Positions 53,088-63,248 of a DNA stretch of 64,000 nt are shown here, one piece after another. The position numbers were made by a program, and so were the translations under genes. How positions within the stretch are numbered: the stretch's first letter is position 1; every line of letters starts with the position of its first letter. The DNA comes from JAUHXS01 sp965213575 (GTDB lineage: Bacteria; Bacteroidota; Bacteroidia; Chitinophagales; JAUHXS01). A model generated the notes under the pieces. It was not told the origin of the DNA, did no database searches, and worked only from the letters and a program-made list of their open reading frames with translations. The DNA is taken from the NCBI GenBank assembly GCA_965213575.1, contig CBDBZN010000001.1:13511-77510 (forward strand). Direction: 5' to 3'.

Positions 53088-54119
53088 TTGTTTTTAAAAA
53101 TTTCTGCTCGCGCAATTCTACTGTATATTTTGTTTATACTGGGCTGTGATAATGGCCCAAAGAAATTTCAACACACCCTTAAAGGGCAAACAATGGGCAC
53201 TACCTACAGTATCATATATGTAGATAGCCTTAACCAAAATTATACAACGAAAATAGATTCTATCCTGGCAAGAGTTAACCACACCTTTTCTACATATTTA
53301 AGCAATTCCATGATTTCTAAAGTAAATGAGCCTTTTCCTGCTATTAGTGTGGATGATCTTTTTGAAACAGTTTTTAATGAAGCAAAAATAGTATACGAAA
53401 AAACAAATGGAGCATTTGATCCTACTATTTTACCGCTGGTAAATTTTTGGGGATTTGGTTCAGAACGAAGAAATGATTCCCTTGATATAGACAGTAACAA
53501 TGTTGACTCGTTACTTCAATTAATGGGATTTGATAACTTTCAAATAATTAATGCCGATTCAGGAAAAGTAGTGTTTAAAAAAAATATCAATTCTAAATTG
53601 GATTTCAGTGCCATAGCAAAAGGCTTTGGGGTAGATGAAGTCGGTAAGTATTTAGAATCTGTAAATATTTATGAATATATGGTAGAAATAGGTGGAGAAG
53701 TGAGGTGTCGTGGCCATAATGCCAATGGGAACGCCTGGAGAATAGGCATTGATAAACCCAAAGATGTAAACATCAACAATCGGGAGATAGAAACAGTTAT
53801 AAGATTAAATAATCTTTCTATTGCGACTTCGGGTAATTATAGAAATTATTATAGGGTAGGAGACAAAGTATATACTCATATCATTAATCCTAGAACAGGT
53901 TATCCTGAAAGGTCCAATCTTTTAAGTGTATCGGTAGTTGCAGAAGATTGCATGACAGCAGATGCATACGCTACTGCCTTTATGGTGATGGGAGTAGAAG
54001 ATGCTAAAAATTTAATTGATCAAGAAAAAGATGGACTCGAAATTATGCTATTTTATGATGATAAAGGAAAAATGCAAAGTTGGCATACAGATAATTTCCC
54101 GCTAGAAAATTCCAACTAG
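53088..54119 (+). CDS. apbE: FAD:protein FMN transferase
   Basis: This 343-residue lipoprotein (lipobox ILGC, C19) attaches FMN from FAD to threonines in exported or membrane proteins. Family motifs are LKGQTMGTTYSI, DFSAIAKGFGVDEV and DCMTADAYATAFMVMG, which holds the metal-binding residues. The start is TTG; no ATG fits a signal peptide. NqrB and NqrC in this window carry its target motif SGAT. The gene is 3 nt from purC and overlaps by four bases the end of the convergent porP gene. Confidence 0.93.
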   Translation: MFLKISARAILLYILFILGCDNGPKKFQHTLKGQTMGTTYSIIYVDSLNQNYTTKIDSILARVNHTFSTYLSNSMISKVNEPFPAISVDDLFETVFNEAKIVYEKTNGAFDPTILPLVNFWGFGSERRNDSLDIDSNNVDSLLQLMGFDNFQIINADSGKVVFKKNINSKLDFSAIAKGFGVDEVGKYLESVNIYEYMVEIGGEVRCRGHNANGNAWRIGIDKPKDVNINNREIETVIRLNNLSIATSGNYRNYYRVGDKVYTHIINPRTGYPERSNLLSVSVVAEDCMTADAYATAFMVMGVEDAKNLIDQEKDGLEIMLFYDDKGKMQSWHTDNFPLENSN

Positions 54120-55024
54120 TATTTAGACCTGAAACTTTTTGCCTTAGCATAATTATATCGTAAGGTGATTTCATGAGTGCCTGAAGAATACCTGCTTAAT
54201 TGACTGTAAGTAAAATCAGCAGAATATCCAATAAATATTTTATCATCTAGTCGATAATTAAGCAATAGCACAATGGCATCTCCGGTCCTGAAAGTAGTAC
54301 CGATCCAAATAGATTCATTAAATAATGCCCCGGCAGTAATATCCACTTCAATGGGTGCGCCTGCTACCATTCTGATCATAGCTGAAGGTTGTAAAACTAT
54401 ATCTCTATTAATTTCATAATTATAACCTCCCATCAAATAATAATGCCTTGATAAACGAGAAGTACTTACATCATTTTTAGTATAATCAATTTTATTAGCT
54501 AATAATCTCGGAATTGATAAACCAGCATAGTAGACATCATTTTCTAAATAAAAACCAACACCTGCATTGGGTAAGAATAAAGTTTTTGTATCACGAAGAA
54601 AAACATCATCATTCGGATTAATTGGGTCTACTTCGCCCCATTTTCTTCTATGTAAATTAAATCCTGCGTCTACTCCTAATCCTAATTGTCCTATGTCGAG
54701 GTTTAATCTATAAGCGTAAGTTCCAAAAATACCGGTGGTTTGCGTTACTCCTACATTATCGCTGGATATTATTAAACCTAAATTTACTTGATCACCTTTA
54801 AAAGGCATATGAGAATTAATGGAGAAATTAGTAGGAGATCCGTCAAATCCAACCCATTGCCTTCTAAAGGCGGCAGTAGTGCTAATAGCTTCCGGTTGGC
54901 CGGTATATCCGGGGTTAATCAACAGTTTATTAAACATATATTGACTATATAGTGCATCTTGCTGCGCAGAAGTATAATATACTGCTGCTAATAGCAAACT
55001 TATACTAAGTATAATTTTTTTCAT
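54116..55024 (-). CDS. PorP/SprF family type IX secretion outer-membrane protein
   Basis: This 302-residue beta-barrel protein starts MKKIILSISLLLAAVYYTSA and continues QQDALYSQYMFNKLLINPGY, the PorP/SprF hallmark. In Flavobacterium, SprF is needed to export or hold the adhesin SprB, encoded just upstream; here too the upstream gene is a large repeat adhesin with a type B domain. An ATG at 55084 would overlap the adhesin; the ATG at 55024 gives a normal signal peptide and a 13-nt gap. Confidence 0.9.
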   Translation of the reverse strand: MKKIILSISLLLAAVYYTSAQQDALYSQYMFNKLLINPGYTGQPEAISTTAAFRRQWVGFDGSPTNFSINSHMPFKGDQVNLGLIISSDNVGVTQTTGIFGTYAYRLNLDIGQLGLGVDAGFNLHRRKWGEVDPINPNDDVFLRDTKTLFLPNAGVGFYLENDVYYAGLSIPRLLANKIDYTKNDVSTSRLSRHYYLMGGYNYEINRDIVLQPSAMIRMVAGAPIEVDITAGALFNESIWIGTTFRTGDAIVLLLNYRLDDKIFIGYSADFTYSQLSRYSSGTHEITLRYNYAKAKSFRSKY

Positions 55025-55037
55025 ATTCGTTTCCTTT

Positions 55038-58000
55038 TTATCTATGTAATTCCACATAGCCATTATAAGGTTTTTGGATATCATCTAATGTTATGATGTA
55101 ATAATAAGTGCCATCAGGTATCCTATTCCCATTCTTATTATTCCCATCCCATTTATTTTGATAATTAGATGCTTCATATACTTTATTACCCCATCGGTTA
55201 AAAACCACTAATTCAGTATTAGGATAGTTTTCTACTCCAACAATTTCAAAAAAGTCATTGACTCCATCTCCATTAGGAGAAAAACCGTTCGGTATCGTAA
55301 CTTCTACAAATTCTGTCCCTTTAGTAGTATCACAATCTCCTTGAAGCAGCACGTTTACAGTTAACTCAAAGGTATCGCATAAAGAAGAAGTTCCACATCC
55401 TGTGAGGTTATTATCACATACTATCAATTGAACTACATCTGTTCCGACAAAGTCTTCATCAGGCTCATAAATAATAGAATCTTGACTTACTATTCCAATC
55501 GTACCTGAAGCGGTAGTGTTAGCCATAACAGCTATGCTAAAAATATTATTATCCGGGTCATTTATTAAAGAACGTATATCAATTATCTTAGCTTCATTAA
55601 TACAAGTAGTCAAAGAGGTGTCTAATGCAACAGGTGACCGGTTATTACCAATCACATTAATAATTACAGTAGCTGTATCAGACAAAGTACTGAATGGATT
55701 ACAAGCTGTTATTGCAGAAGAATCTACTATGCTATATGTAAAGGTATCTAATCCGGAAAAACCAGTATTTGGGGTATAAATCACACTATCATTACTAACG
55801 AATATTAGTGTTCCATTTTGAGTTTGTGTTAACAACATTACCGACATGAAATCTCCATCATGATCAATATCGTTTAATAAAACATTAATGTTGATCGAAG
55901 AATCTTCGCATATAACAATACTATCATTATTAGCAATCGGCTGGTCATTAACTGATCCGGTATTTATTACTATAAAAGCAATATCACATGGGGAAATTCC
56001 CGTGGTATCACAAGGACTCAATTGATTACAAATTTCATAAAAAATGGTATCACTTCCGGTGAAATTTTGATTTGGAATATATACTAAACTATCAACTGAT
56101 GCAAAAGACGTTGTTCCATTTGATGCAGTTTTTAAAATAGTTATCATTGAAGAATTATCATAGTTAAGATCGTTATTTAAGAAAGCAATAATCGCAGTAT
56201 CCTCTTCACAAATATTTACAATATCTTTTACAGCATCCGGCGCAGGAGTGACAGGTGGCGCTATGATTACATTGATCGCAGAGGAAGTGTCTGCACATCC
56301 GAAACTATTTACTAAAACTAATTGATACATTCCTGAAGTGTCTGTAGTATAGATAGAATCATTAGCTCCTGCGATTTGTACGCCATTTCTATACCATTCA
56401 TAAGTATCAGCTGTAGAATCAGAAATAAATATGATACTATCTCCCTCACATAAAGTAGTTGACCCGATAATGGTTACCTGTGCTGTTGGTGATGGATTTG
56501 CAAAAATAGTCACTACATCGGAAGTGTCTGAACAACCTATTCCTGCAATGGCAATTACTTGATAGTTTCCACTAAACCTAGTAATCAAATTTGAGTCAGT
56601 TTCTCCTGCAATAGGATTACCATCCAATAACCACTGATAATTGACTTCCGACTCAGAAATTAACTCGACAGCATCTTGTCCGTTACAAATAATGATAGGG
56701 CCGTTGGTATCTATAATTGCTGCGGAAGGAACCGGATTGATAACAATCGTAACCGGTGTATCTAAACTATCGCTACAGCCGTTATCATTTCTTACTACTA
56801 ATGTATAATCTCCGGCATTTTTAGCAACGTAAAATGAATCTATAGCGCCTGTAATCAGGCTGCCATTAAAATACCATTGAAAAGAATCAGCAGGCCCTGC
56901 TGTTAGTTCTATGCTATCGCCGGTACAGATGTTCACTAAACCAGAAGGTGATACGGAAGCTACAGCAGCAGTGGTTGTGCTTACAGTTACCGGAGTAGCA
57001 AGGCTGTCGGAGCATCCATTTTCTGTAACTTTTATTGTATAATCGCCTGGAGCATTAGCATAATAAAAAGAATCCGTTGCAGTAACAATAAGATCTCCAT
57101 CTTTATACCATTGGTACACATCTATTCCCGAAGGCCCTTCTAATAATACTGAGTCATTATTACAGATATTAATAATTCCGTTTGGCGTAATAAATGCAAT
57201 CGGCGTAGGATTAGCGGTAATAGAAACTGGTGTAGTTAAGCTATCGGAACAAACACCTCCATTAGTCACTACCACCGTATAATCACCGGTATTTTTTGCA
57301 AAATAATTAGAGTCGGTTGCACCACTAATAGCGATTCCATCCCTATACCACTGATAGCCATCAGCTACATCAGCAACTAATTCAATACTATCATTACTAC
57401 AAATAGTATCAGGTCCGGGAGGTGATACATTAGCTATCGGACAAGCTATAATATTAACCATAACAGCTGTGGCAAGACTATCTGAACAAACACCGCCATT
57501 GGTTACTACTACTGTATAATCACCGGCTATTTTGGCATAATAATTTTGATTAGTCGCTCCTGTTATTATTACTCCATCTCTATACCATTGATAGGTTGCA
57601 GCAGGATCAGCTATTAACTCAATGCTATCACCTTGGCTTACATTCACAGAACCAGAAGGTGTTACATTTGCTACAGGTGTAGCAATCGTATTTACTTCTA
57701 CCGCTATACTTAAACTATCAGAACAGTTGGTGCCGTTAGTCACTACAATTGTATAATCGCCATCTAGTTTAGCAAAATAATTAGAGCCAGTTGCTCCTGC
57801 GATGGCAGTTCCATCTCTATACCATTGATAAGCATCAGCGAGGTCAGAAACTAATTCAATACTATCATTATCACAGATTGTGACAGGTCCATTGGGTGTC
57901 ACATTTGCTATAGGAAAGGCTTTAACTATTACAGTTACAGGAATAGTTAAACTATCTGTACAAATGCCGCCATTCATGACCACTATTGTGTAATCACCAT

Positions 58001-60374
58001 TTGTTTTAGCAAAATAGTCTTGATTAGTAGCTCCCGTGATAATTGTTCCATCTCTATACCATTGATAAGTATCAGCCGGATCAGAAACCAATTCAATACT
58101 GTCGCCCGTACATATACTCAATGAACCATTAGGCGTAATATTTGCCATCGGAGTGATAATGGTCGTAACTTCCACCGCTGTAGTTAAACTGTCAGAACAC
58201 ATCCCTCCATTTGTTACTATAATCGTATAATCCCCATCTAGATTAGCAAAATAATTGGAGTCAGTAGCCCCTACAATAGCAACTCCGTTCCTGTACCATT
58301 GGTAAGCATCTGCTTGATCTGATATTAATTCTATACTATCATTTGAACAAATATTTACCGGGCCACTTGGCACTACATTGGCTATCGGGAAGGGAATTGT
58401 TGAAACAGATACGGCGGTTGTTAAGCTGTCAGAGCAACCAAGCGTGGTTACTACTAAAGTATAATTACCATCTAACTTTGCTTGGTAAGTTTGATCAGTT
58501 GCTCCCGCGATAACAGTTCCATTTCTATACCATTGGTAAGTGTCAGCTGATGTGGAAGTTAGTTCAATGCTATCACCGTTACAAATGGAAACAGGCCCTG
58601 CAGGCGAGACACTGGCTACAGGATTAGGCAAAATCGTAACTTCTACGCCTAGATTTAAAGTGTCACTACAATTGAAAGTATTAGTAACAGCAACAGTATA
58701 GGAACCTGAAGTTTTAGCGAAATAATTTTGATTGGTTGCTCCGGCTATAACTGATCCATTAAGAAACCACTGATAACTATTAGCAGGGTCAGAAACCAGT
58801 TCAACGCTATCGCCATTACAAACTGAATCATTTGTATTTAAAGTTACGTTTGCAGTCGGTAACGGGTGAAAAATAAGCGTGACCGGTACATCTAAACTAT
58901 CTTGACAAGCTCCTGAAAAAGCTATTAATGTATAATTCCCGCTTGTGTTGAGCATATATGTCATTCTAGTGCCTTTTACCACAAATATGCCATCTCTATA
59001 CAGATAAAAACTATCCGCCGGAAATTCAGCAGTTAGCGTAATGGTTTCACCAACGCAAGCTTCTTGGGTATCTTTAGGAAGAATACCTGCTTGAGCAGAG
59101 CCAGTAGTTGCTACAATAGGAGTAGTAAGGCTGTCTTCGCAACCTAAATTATTTGCAACAACTATGGTATAACTTCCTGATTGTCTGACATCATATGTCT
59201 GCCCGGTAGCACCTGAAATAGCATTGCCGTTTCTGTACCATTGATAAGTATTTGCAGGATCAGAAGTTAACCTTACACTATCAGTATTACAAATTACAAT
59301 AGAATCTGAGGGGGTAACATTTGCTGTAGGAGCAGGAATTGTATTTATCGTAACAGGTGTAGTTAAACTATCTTCACAACCTCCTATAGAAATTTTAACG
59401 GTATAATCTCCCGCTTGTTTAGCAAAATAGTTACGATCAGTCGCCCCGGCGATCGCTGTTCCATTTTTATACCATTGATAACTATCAGCCGAGCTGGAAG
59501 TCAATTGGATACTGTCATTATCGCAAATAGTCTCAGGGCCTGCAGGAGTGACATTTGCAACAGGTGTGACAACATTAACGATTACCGGCACATCTAAACT
59601 GTCCTCACATCCTAATCCACTAGTAACTACGATAGTGTAATTTCCTCCAACTTTAGCAAAATAATTTTGATTCGTAGCGCCAGAAATAATTGTTCCATTT
59701 CTATACCATTGATAAGCATCAGCCTCATCTGCAATTAACTCCGTGCTATCATTATTACATAAAACAACAGGGCCGGCCGGTGTAACATTTGCTATAGTTT
59801 GAAATAAAACAGGATTAGCTAAGTTATTCATATGGAAACGTACAGTAAATGCTGCACCTGTAGGGGGAGGATTGCCTCCATCTCCTTCTATATAAATAGC
59901 ATAAATTCGTCCTTCAATTAAATTCAAAGTACTGACCCAGTTATTTTCACCTACAGGATTACATGTGTCAGATGCCATTTCAATGGAAGAAATTCCCGTA
60001 GGACCACAGTTTACTGTACTATCATTACATGCCATTGTAATTCTGTCTGTTGGTGCACAACCATTAGTAATATCAAAAAAAGCAAAATTAAAATCATGGG
60101 TGCTATCTTGAGGGTATATTCCCATTTCAAAATTGCCATCATTTTGAGCTTCAAATTTGTACCAATATGGATAAATTTCACTTATTGTTCCACAAGGTGA
60201 AGAAGGGAAATCAAATACTGATCCGAAGCTAGGGGATGATATATTGTCTGTTATAGGGGTTGTATCACATAGAATAAGAGCATTTCTACAATCTCTTCTT
60301 TGTTCTGCATGTAATGACGTTAATTGGTAAATACAAACAAGTAGCGAGCTTAACAGTATTACTTTGATATTCAT
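55038..60374 (-). CDS. Giant Ig-repeat adhesin with CHU_C type IX sorting domain
   Basis: This 1778-residue protein has a signal peptide (to about 23) and an N-terminal domain (about 28-187) like pre-peptidase jelly-roll domains. Fifteen tandem repeats of about 78 residues follow (about 195-1375), typified by ICxxDSIELxSDxADxYQWYR and YTIVVTNGGxCSDSL. Each has a Cys pair, a central W and an Ig-like look. Three Big_9-like domains (about 1376-1690) and the C-terminal gliding-motility domain IPNGFSPNGDGVNDFFEIVG, VFNRWGNKVYE end it. It is expected on the cell surface as an adhesin. porP follows. Confidence 0.92.
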   Translation of the reverse strand: MNIKVILLSSLLVCIYQLTSLHAEQRRDCRNALILCDTTPITDNISSPSFGSVFDFPSSPCGTISEIYPYWYKFEAQNDGNFEMGIYPQDSTHDFNFAFFDITNGCAPTDRITMACNDSTVNCGPTGISSIEMASDTCNPVGENNWVSTLNLIEGRIYAIYIEGDGGNPPPTGAAFTVRFHMNNLANPVLFQTIANVTPAGPVVLCNNDSTELIADEADAYQWYRNGTIISGATNQNYFAKVGGNYTIVVTSGLGCEDSLDVPVIVNVVTPVANVTPAGPETICDNDSIQLTSSSADSYQWYKNGTAIAGATDRNYFAKQAGDYTVKISIGGCEDSLTTPVTINTIPAPTANVTPSDSIVICNTDSVRLTSDPANTYQWYRNGNAISGATGQTYDVRQSGSYTIVVANNLGCEDSLTTPIVATTGSAQAGILPKDTQEACVGETITLTAEFPADSFYLYRDGIFVVKGTRMTYMLNTSGNYTLIAFSGACQDSLDVPVTLIFHPLPTANVTLNTNDSVCNGDSVELVSDPANSYQWFLNGSVIAGATNQNYFAKTSGSYTVAVTNTFNCSDTLNLGVEVTILPNPVASVSPAGPVSICNGDSIELTSTSADTYQWYRNGTVIAGATDQTYQAKLDGNYTLVVTTLGCSDSLTTAVSVSTIPFPIANVVPSGPVNICSNDSIELISDQADAYQWYRNGVAIVGATDSNYFANLDGDYTIIVTNGGMCSDSLTTAVEVTTIITPMANITPNGSLSICTGDSIELVSDPADTYQWYRDGTIITGATNQDYFAKTNGDYTIVVMNGGICTDSLTIPVTVIVKAFPIANVTPNGPVTICDNDSIELVSDLADAYQWYRDGTAIAGATGSNYFAKLDGDYTIVVTNGTNCSDSLSIAVEVNTIATPVANVTPSGSVNVSQGDSIELIADPAATYQWYRDGVIITGATNQNYYAKIAGDYTVVVTNGGVCSDSLATAVMVNIIACPIANVSPPGPDTICSNDSIELVADVADGYQWYRDGIAISGATDSNYFAKNTGDYTVVVTNGGVCSDSLTTPVSITANPTPIAFITPNGIINICNNDSVLLEGPSGIDVYQWYKDGDLIVTATDSFYYANAPGDYTIKVTENGCSDSLATPVTVSTTTAAVASVSPSGLVNICTGDSIELTAGPADSFQWYFNGSLITGAIDSFYVAKNAGDYTLVVRNDNGCSDSLDTPVTIVINPVPSAAIIDTNGPIIICNGQDAVELISESEVNYQWLLDGNPIAGETDSNLITRFSGNYQVIAIAGIGCSDTSDVVTIFANPSPTAQVTIIGSTTLCEGDSIIFISDSTADTYEWYRNGVQIAGANDSIYTTDTSGMYQLVLVNSFGCADTSSAINVIIAPPVTPAPDAVKDIVNICEEDTAIIAFLNNDLNYDNSSMITILKTASNGTTSFASVDSLVYIPNQNFTGSDTIFYEICNQLSPCDTTGISPCDIAFIVINTGSVNDQPIANNDSIVICEDSSININVLLNDIDHDGDFMSVMLLTQTQNGTLIFVSNDSVIYTPNTGFSGLDTFTYSIVDSSAITACNPFSTLSDTATVIINVIGNNRSPVALDTSLTTCINEAKIIDIRSLINDPDNNIFSIAVMANTTASGTIGIVSQDSIIYEPDEDFVGTDVVQLIVCDNNLTGCGTSSLCDTFELTVNVLLQGDCDTTKGTEFVEVTIPNGFSPNGDGVNDFFEIVGVENYPNTELVVFNRWGNKVYEASNYQNKWDGNNKNGNRIPDGTYYYIITLDDIQKPYNGYVELHR
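56250..59792 (-). repeat. Fifteen-copy coding tandem repeat, period about 235 bp
   Basis: The DNA for the 15 Ig-like units of the adhesin forms a tandem array with copies of unequal similarity; central copies (about 57.2-58.6 kb) are closest to each other. It may expand or contract by recombination and may be misassembled from short reads. Confidence 0.85.
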
Positions 60375-60596
60375 TCTTTATTTTTCTCAGGTTATTAAAA
60401 AAACCGTTTTTAGAATAAAATGTTTAATCCAAAATTTTTATACGGCGCAAAATACAAAATGTTTCAATATAAAAAAATGTGGATACAGTGTGGAAAACAT
60501 AAAGAAATCATTTCAATTAATTATATGATTTTATCTGAAATGGTTTAATTATTAGAAGCTTAGCATAAATAATATGCTAAATTAACATATTAACAC

Positions 60597-62444
60597 TTAC
60601 TTGCTTTGTGACATAAAAAACTCAAGAATTTCTTCGATAAACAACTTTTGGCCATTGTAAAAACCGACTATGAAGGCATCCGGGATACCATTTTTATTTA
60701 ATCCCAATCTATTTTCATGAGCGGTATTCATAGTAGAATATTCTTCTGTAAAAAATCTTGTCAATCCATCCGGATATTTTTTAACAGTAACTCCGGAGAC
60801 CGTTCTGGTGATAATTGAATTAAATTTTTGAGGGCTTTCATATGCACCTAATTGCACCTTATAAATAAATCCATTAAATGTTTTATTGCCAAAATATTTT
60901 AGGAGCATGTTGTATACTTCGTTAGGAGTCAGCTCATTTATATTCACATTATCAGGAAGGCTACTTGAATTGTTTTGCTTTGATGCGGCGTTATTTTCAT
61001 TTTGTGTATCATTGCTTGCTAAATCGGTAGAATCTACTAATGCATCATTTACTGATGAAGTGGTATCTTCTTCATCTCCATAATCAACTACATCTACCTC
61101 GCCGGAAAAGAAAGGAAGCGACAGTTTATCCAGATTTACAGTATATATATCTAATAAGCCATAACCACCTTGCCTCTTTGATCCGAAATAGCCCATTTTG
61201 CCATCCGGTGATACTGAGAAGTACAAATCATCATCAGTTGTGTTAATGGGATAAGCCATATTTTGGGGCTTTGTCCATTCACCACCAAAGTCTATGGAAC
61301 GGAAGATGTCATATCCTCCCATGCTATTATGTCCTTTAGAAGAGAAGTATAACACATTCCCTTTTTTATAGATAAAAGGAGCTTCTTCATCGTAAGGAGT
61401 ATTAATATTTTCTCCTAAGTTTTCCGGCTCACCCCACTTACCTTTTTCGTCTTTTTTAGAACGATAAATATCTAACCCTCCGAAGCCTCCGGGTTTGTCA
61501 GAAACAAAATATATTTCATTGCCATCTCCGGAAAGTGTAGCATGACTTTCATAATACTCTGTGTTAACAGCTTTACTTAATTTTTTAGGTTTAGTCCAAT
61601 CATTTTTCTTCTTATCTTTAGTTGTAATCATAATATCGCTACTAACCCCGTCATTTCGATATACCAGTAGTGTTTTTTCATCATCTGTGATACTGGTTAC
61701 CGCATCATGAGCAGTTGTATTAACTGTCTCGCTAATATTAACAGGAATGGTCCAATTGTCGCCATAGCTGTACGCTATAAAAACATCTTCATAATAGAAA
61801 CCTCTATCATCTTCTTTGCCTTCAATATTTTGAAGTCCTCCCGTACACCCCGGCCCTCTATAAGTGAATATCAATGTAGATTTATCTGCAGACACAACGG
61901 GCACATATTCGCTATATTCAGTATTGACTATATTTCCTATATTTCGAATAGTGGTTACCGAGGTATCCAACATATGATTTAGATAAAATACGGCATTATT
62001 GCACATTTCAATATTTCTTAAAATCTCATCTCGGGATATTACGGTAGGTTCTATTTCTGCAGCTATGCTTGCTTCATAATATTTTTTAGCTGAGTCCAAT
62101 TCATTTTGAAGATGATAAGATTTACCTAAATAATAGTAAATGTCTCCACTTGGATCTCTCAAGGCCAATACATTTTTAAGTAATTGGGTTGCTTTATCAA
62201 TTTTTAAGAAAACATCTATATAAGAGACTGCCAAAGCATATTGTATCTCTTCATCATTAGGTTTTAAAGTATCCAAAATTTCGTATCTGTAAAGGGCGTG
62301 GAGGTAATTTTTATCTTTATACATCCCGTTGGCAACTTCCAGTAGCGCCTCCACATCAGTATCGTTTTGAGCTACTGATGCATTCGTCCATATTATACTA
62401 GTAAAAAGTAATAATTTAAAAATAGATAGAGATTTCTTCGGCAT
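60597..62444 (-). CDS. TPR / PD40 propeller / SPOR-like envelope protein
   Basis: This 615-residue protein has a signal peptide (to about 26), TPR helices (about 28-150), and a six-bladed PD40 (WD40-like) propeller (about 185-440) with repeats such as DGNEIYFVSDKPGGFGGLDI and GNVLYFSSKGHNSMGGYDIF. An asparagine- and serine-rich linker follows (about 450-505), then a C-terminal SPOR-like domain (about 520-610; YKVQLGAYESPQKFNSII). PorE-type proteins of type IX secretion have the same TPR-PD40 part but end in an OmpA domain. It lies upstream of the adhesin and PorP genes on the same strand. Confidence 0.8.
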   Translation of the reverse strand: MPKKSLSIFKLLLFTSIIWTNASVAQNDTDVEALLEVANGMYKDKNYLHALYRYEILDTLKPNDEEIQYALAVSYIDVFLKIDKATQLLKNVLALRDPSGDIYYYLGKSYHLQNELDSAKKYYEASIAAEIEPTVISRDEILRNIEMCNNAVFYLNHMLDTSVTTIRNIGNIVNTEYSEYVPVVSADKSTLIFTYRGPGCTGGLQNIEGKEDDRGFYYEDVFIAYSYGDNWTIPVNISETVNTTAHDAVTSITDDEKTLLVYRNDGVSSDIMITTKDKKKNDWTKPKKLSKAVNTEYYESHATLSGDGNEIYFVSDKPGGFGGLDIYRSKKDEKGKWGEPENLGENINTPYDEEAPFIYKKGNVLYFSSKGHNSMGGYDIFRSIDFGGEWTKPQNMAYPINTTDDDLYFSVSPDGKMGYFGSKRQGGYGLLDIYTVNLDKLSLPFFSGEVDVVDYGDEEDTTSSVNDALVDSTDLASNDTQNENNAASKQNNSSSLPDNVNINELTPNEVYNMLLKYFGNKTFNGFIYKVQLGAYESPQKFNSIITRTVSGVTVKKYPDGLTRFFTEEYSTMNTAHENRLGLNKNGIPDAFIVGFYNGQKLFIEEILEFFMSQSK

Positions 62445-62462
62445 TTAATAGAGCTAATGATA

Positions 62463-62470
62463 CAAATTTA
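62463..62470 (-). promoter_or_regulatory. Candidate -7 box for the TPR/PD40/SPOR gene
   Basis: The minus strand reads TAAATTTG, a full match to TAnnTTTG, 18 nt before the ATG. No clear -33 element was seen. Confidence 0.35.
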
Positions 62471-62630
62471 TTAATTAAATATAAAATAAATATGTTTATA
62501 TGTTTTAATGATCAACAGTAAATTTTAAATGTATGATATTATATACAATTCCTTGAGTTAAGCTTTTTCATTTTTTGAATAGCTAAATAACCTTATATTA
62601 GTTTTTACCTTACAAGCTTAACATTAAATC

Positions 62631-63227
62631 ATGGAATCAAAAAATACTTCTGAAATAAGAGCGAATGACCATATGCAGTTTGTTAAGAAATTTCATAAAA
62701 CTATGATCGAAAAGAACTTTTCAATAGTATATGAAGGAGAGATTACTCAACGTCTTATTAAACACTTTGCTTCATTAGCTCAAAAAAATTTAGAAGAAGC
62801 TAATGAAATTAGCAGCGTCAGAAAAAGGGTTTTTCATGTGATGGTAGAATTTTTGCAAAATATTACTAAGCATAATACTGATAGAACTTTAGAAGAGGGG
62901 ATTGCCGGCTCGGGAATATTTATAGTAGGCAAACATGAAAATGTGTATACTATAACTACCGGGAATACTATTAAAAATGAAAATATAGTTTCTCTTAAAA
63001 TGATGCTGGAAAATATCAACAAGTTAGATAAAGATGGTATTAAGGAACTATATATGAAAAAGTTAAAAGAATCGAGGTTATCAGAAAAAGGCGGTGCCGG
63101 ATTAGGATTTATTGATATTGCAAAAAAAACCGGTGAAAAACTTGAATTTCACTTCGAGCGCATAGATGACAAATCATCCTTTTTTATTTTAAGGACAAAA
63201 ATAGCGAGATTTAAGTCCGAGAAATAA
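62631..63227 (+). CDS. SiaB-like (DUF6272) protein kinase
   Basis: This 198-residue protein resembles the SiaB family of GHKL-fold Ser/Thr kinases. An asparagine-containing helix RVFHVMVEFLQNITKHN matches the N box of the ATPase fold and GGAGLGFIDIAKKTG matches the G box. In Pseudomonas, SiaB phosphorylates SiaC in a partner-switch control of cell aggregation. No SiaA or SiaC gene is in the window. The ABC-type gene follows after 21 nt and is probably co-transcribed. Confidence 0.8.
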   Translation: MESKNTSEIRANDHMQFVKKFHKTMIEKNFSIVYEGEITQRLIKHFASLAQKNLEEANEISSVRKRVFHVMVEFLQNITKHNTDRTLEEGIAGSGIFIVGKHENVYTITTGNTIKNENIVSLKMMLENINKLDKDGIKELYMKKLKESRLSEKGGAGLGFIDIAKKTGEKLEFHFERIDDKSSFFILRTKIARFKSEK

Positions 63228-63248
63228 ATACTTTTCTAAAAACACCAT

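Noticed and set aside
56250..59792. CRISPR array or satellite DNA
   Set aside because: The period of about 235 bp and the unbroken frame show protein repeats, not short repeats with spacers.
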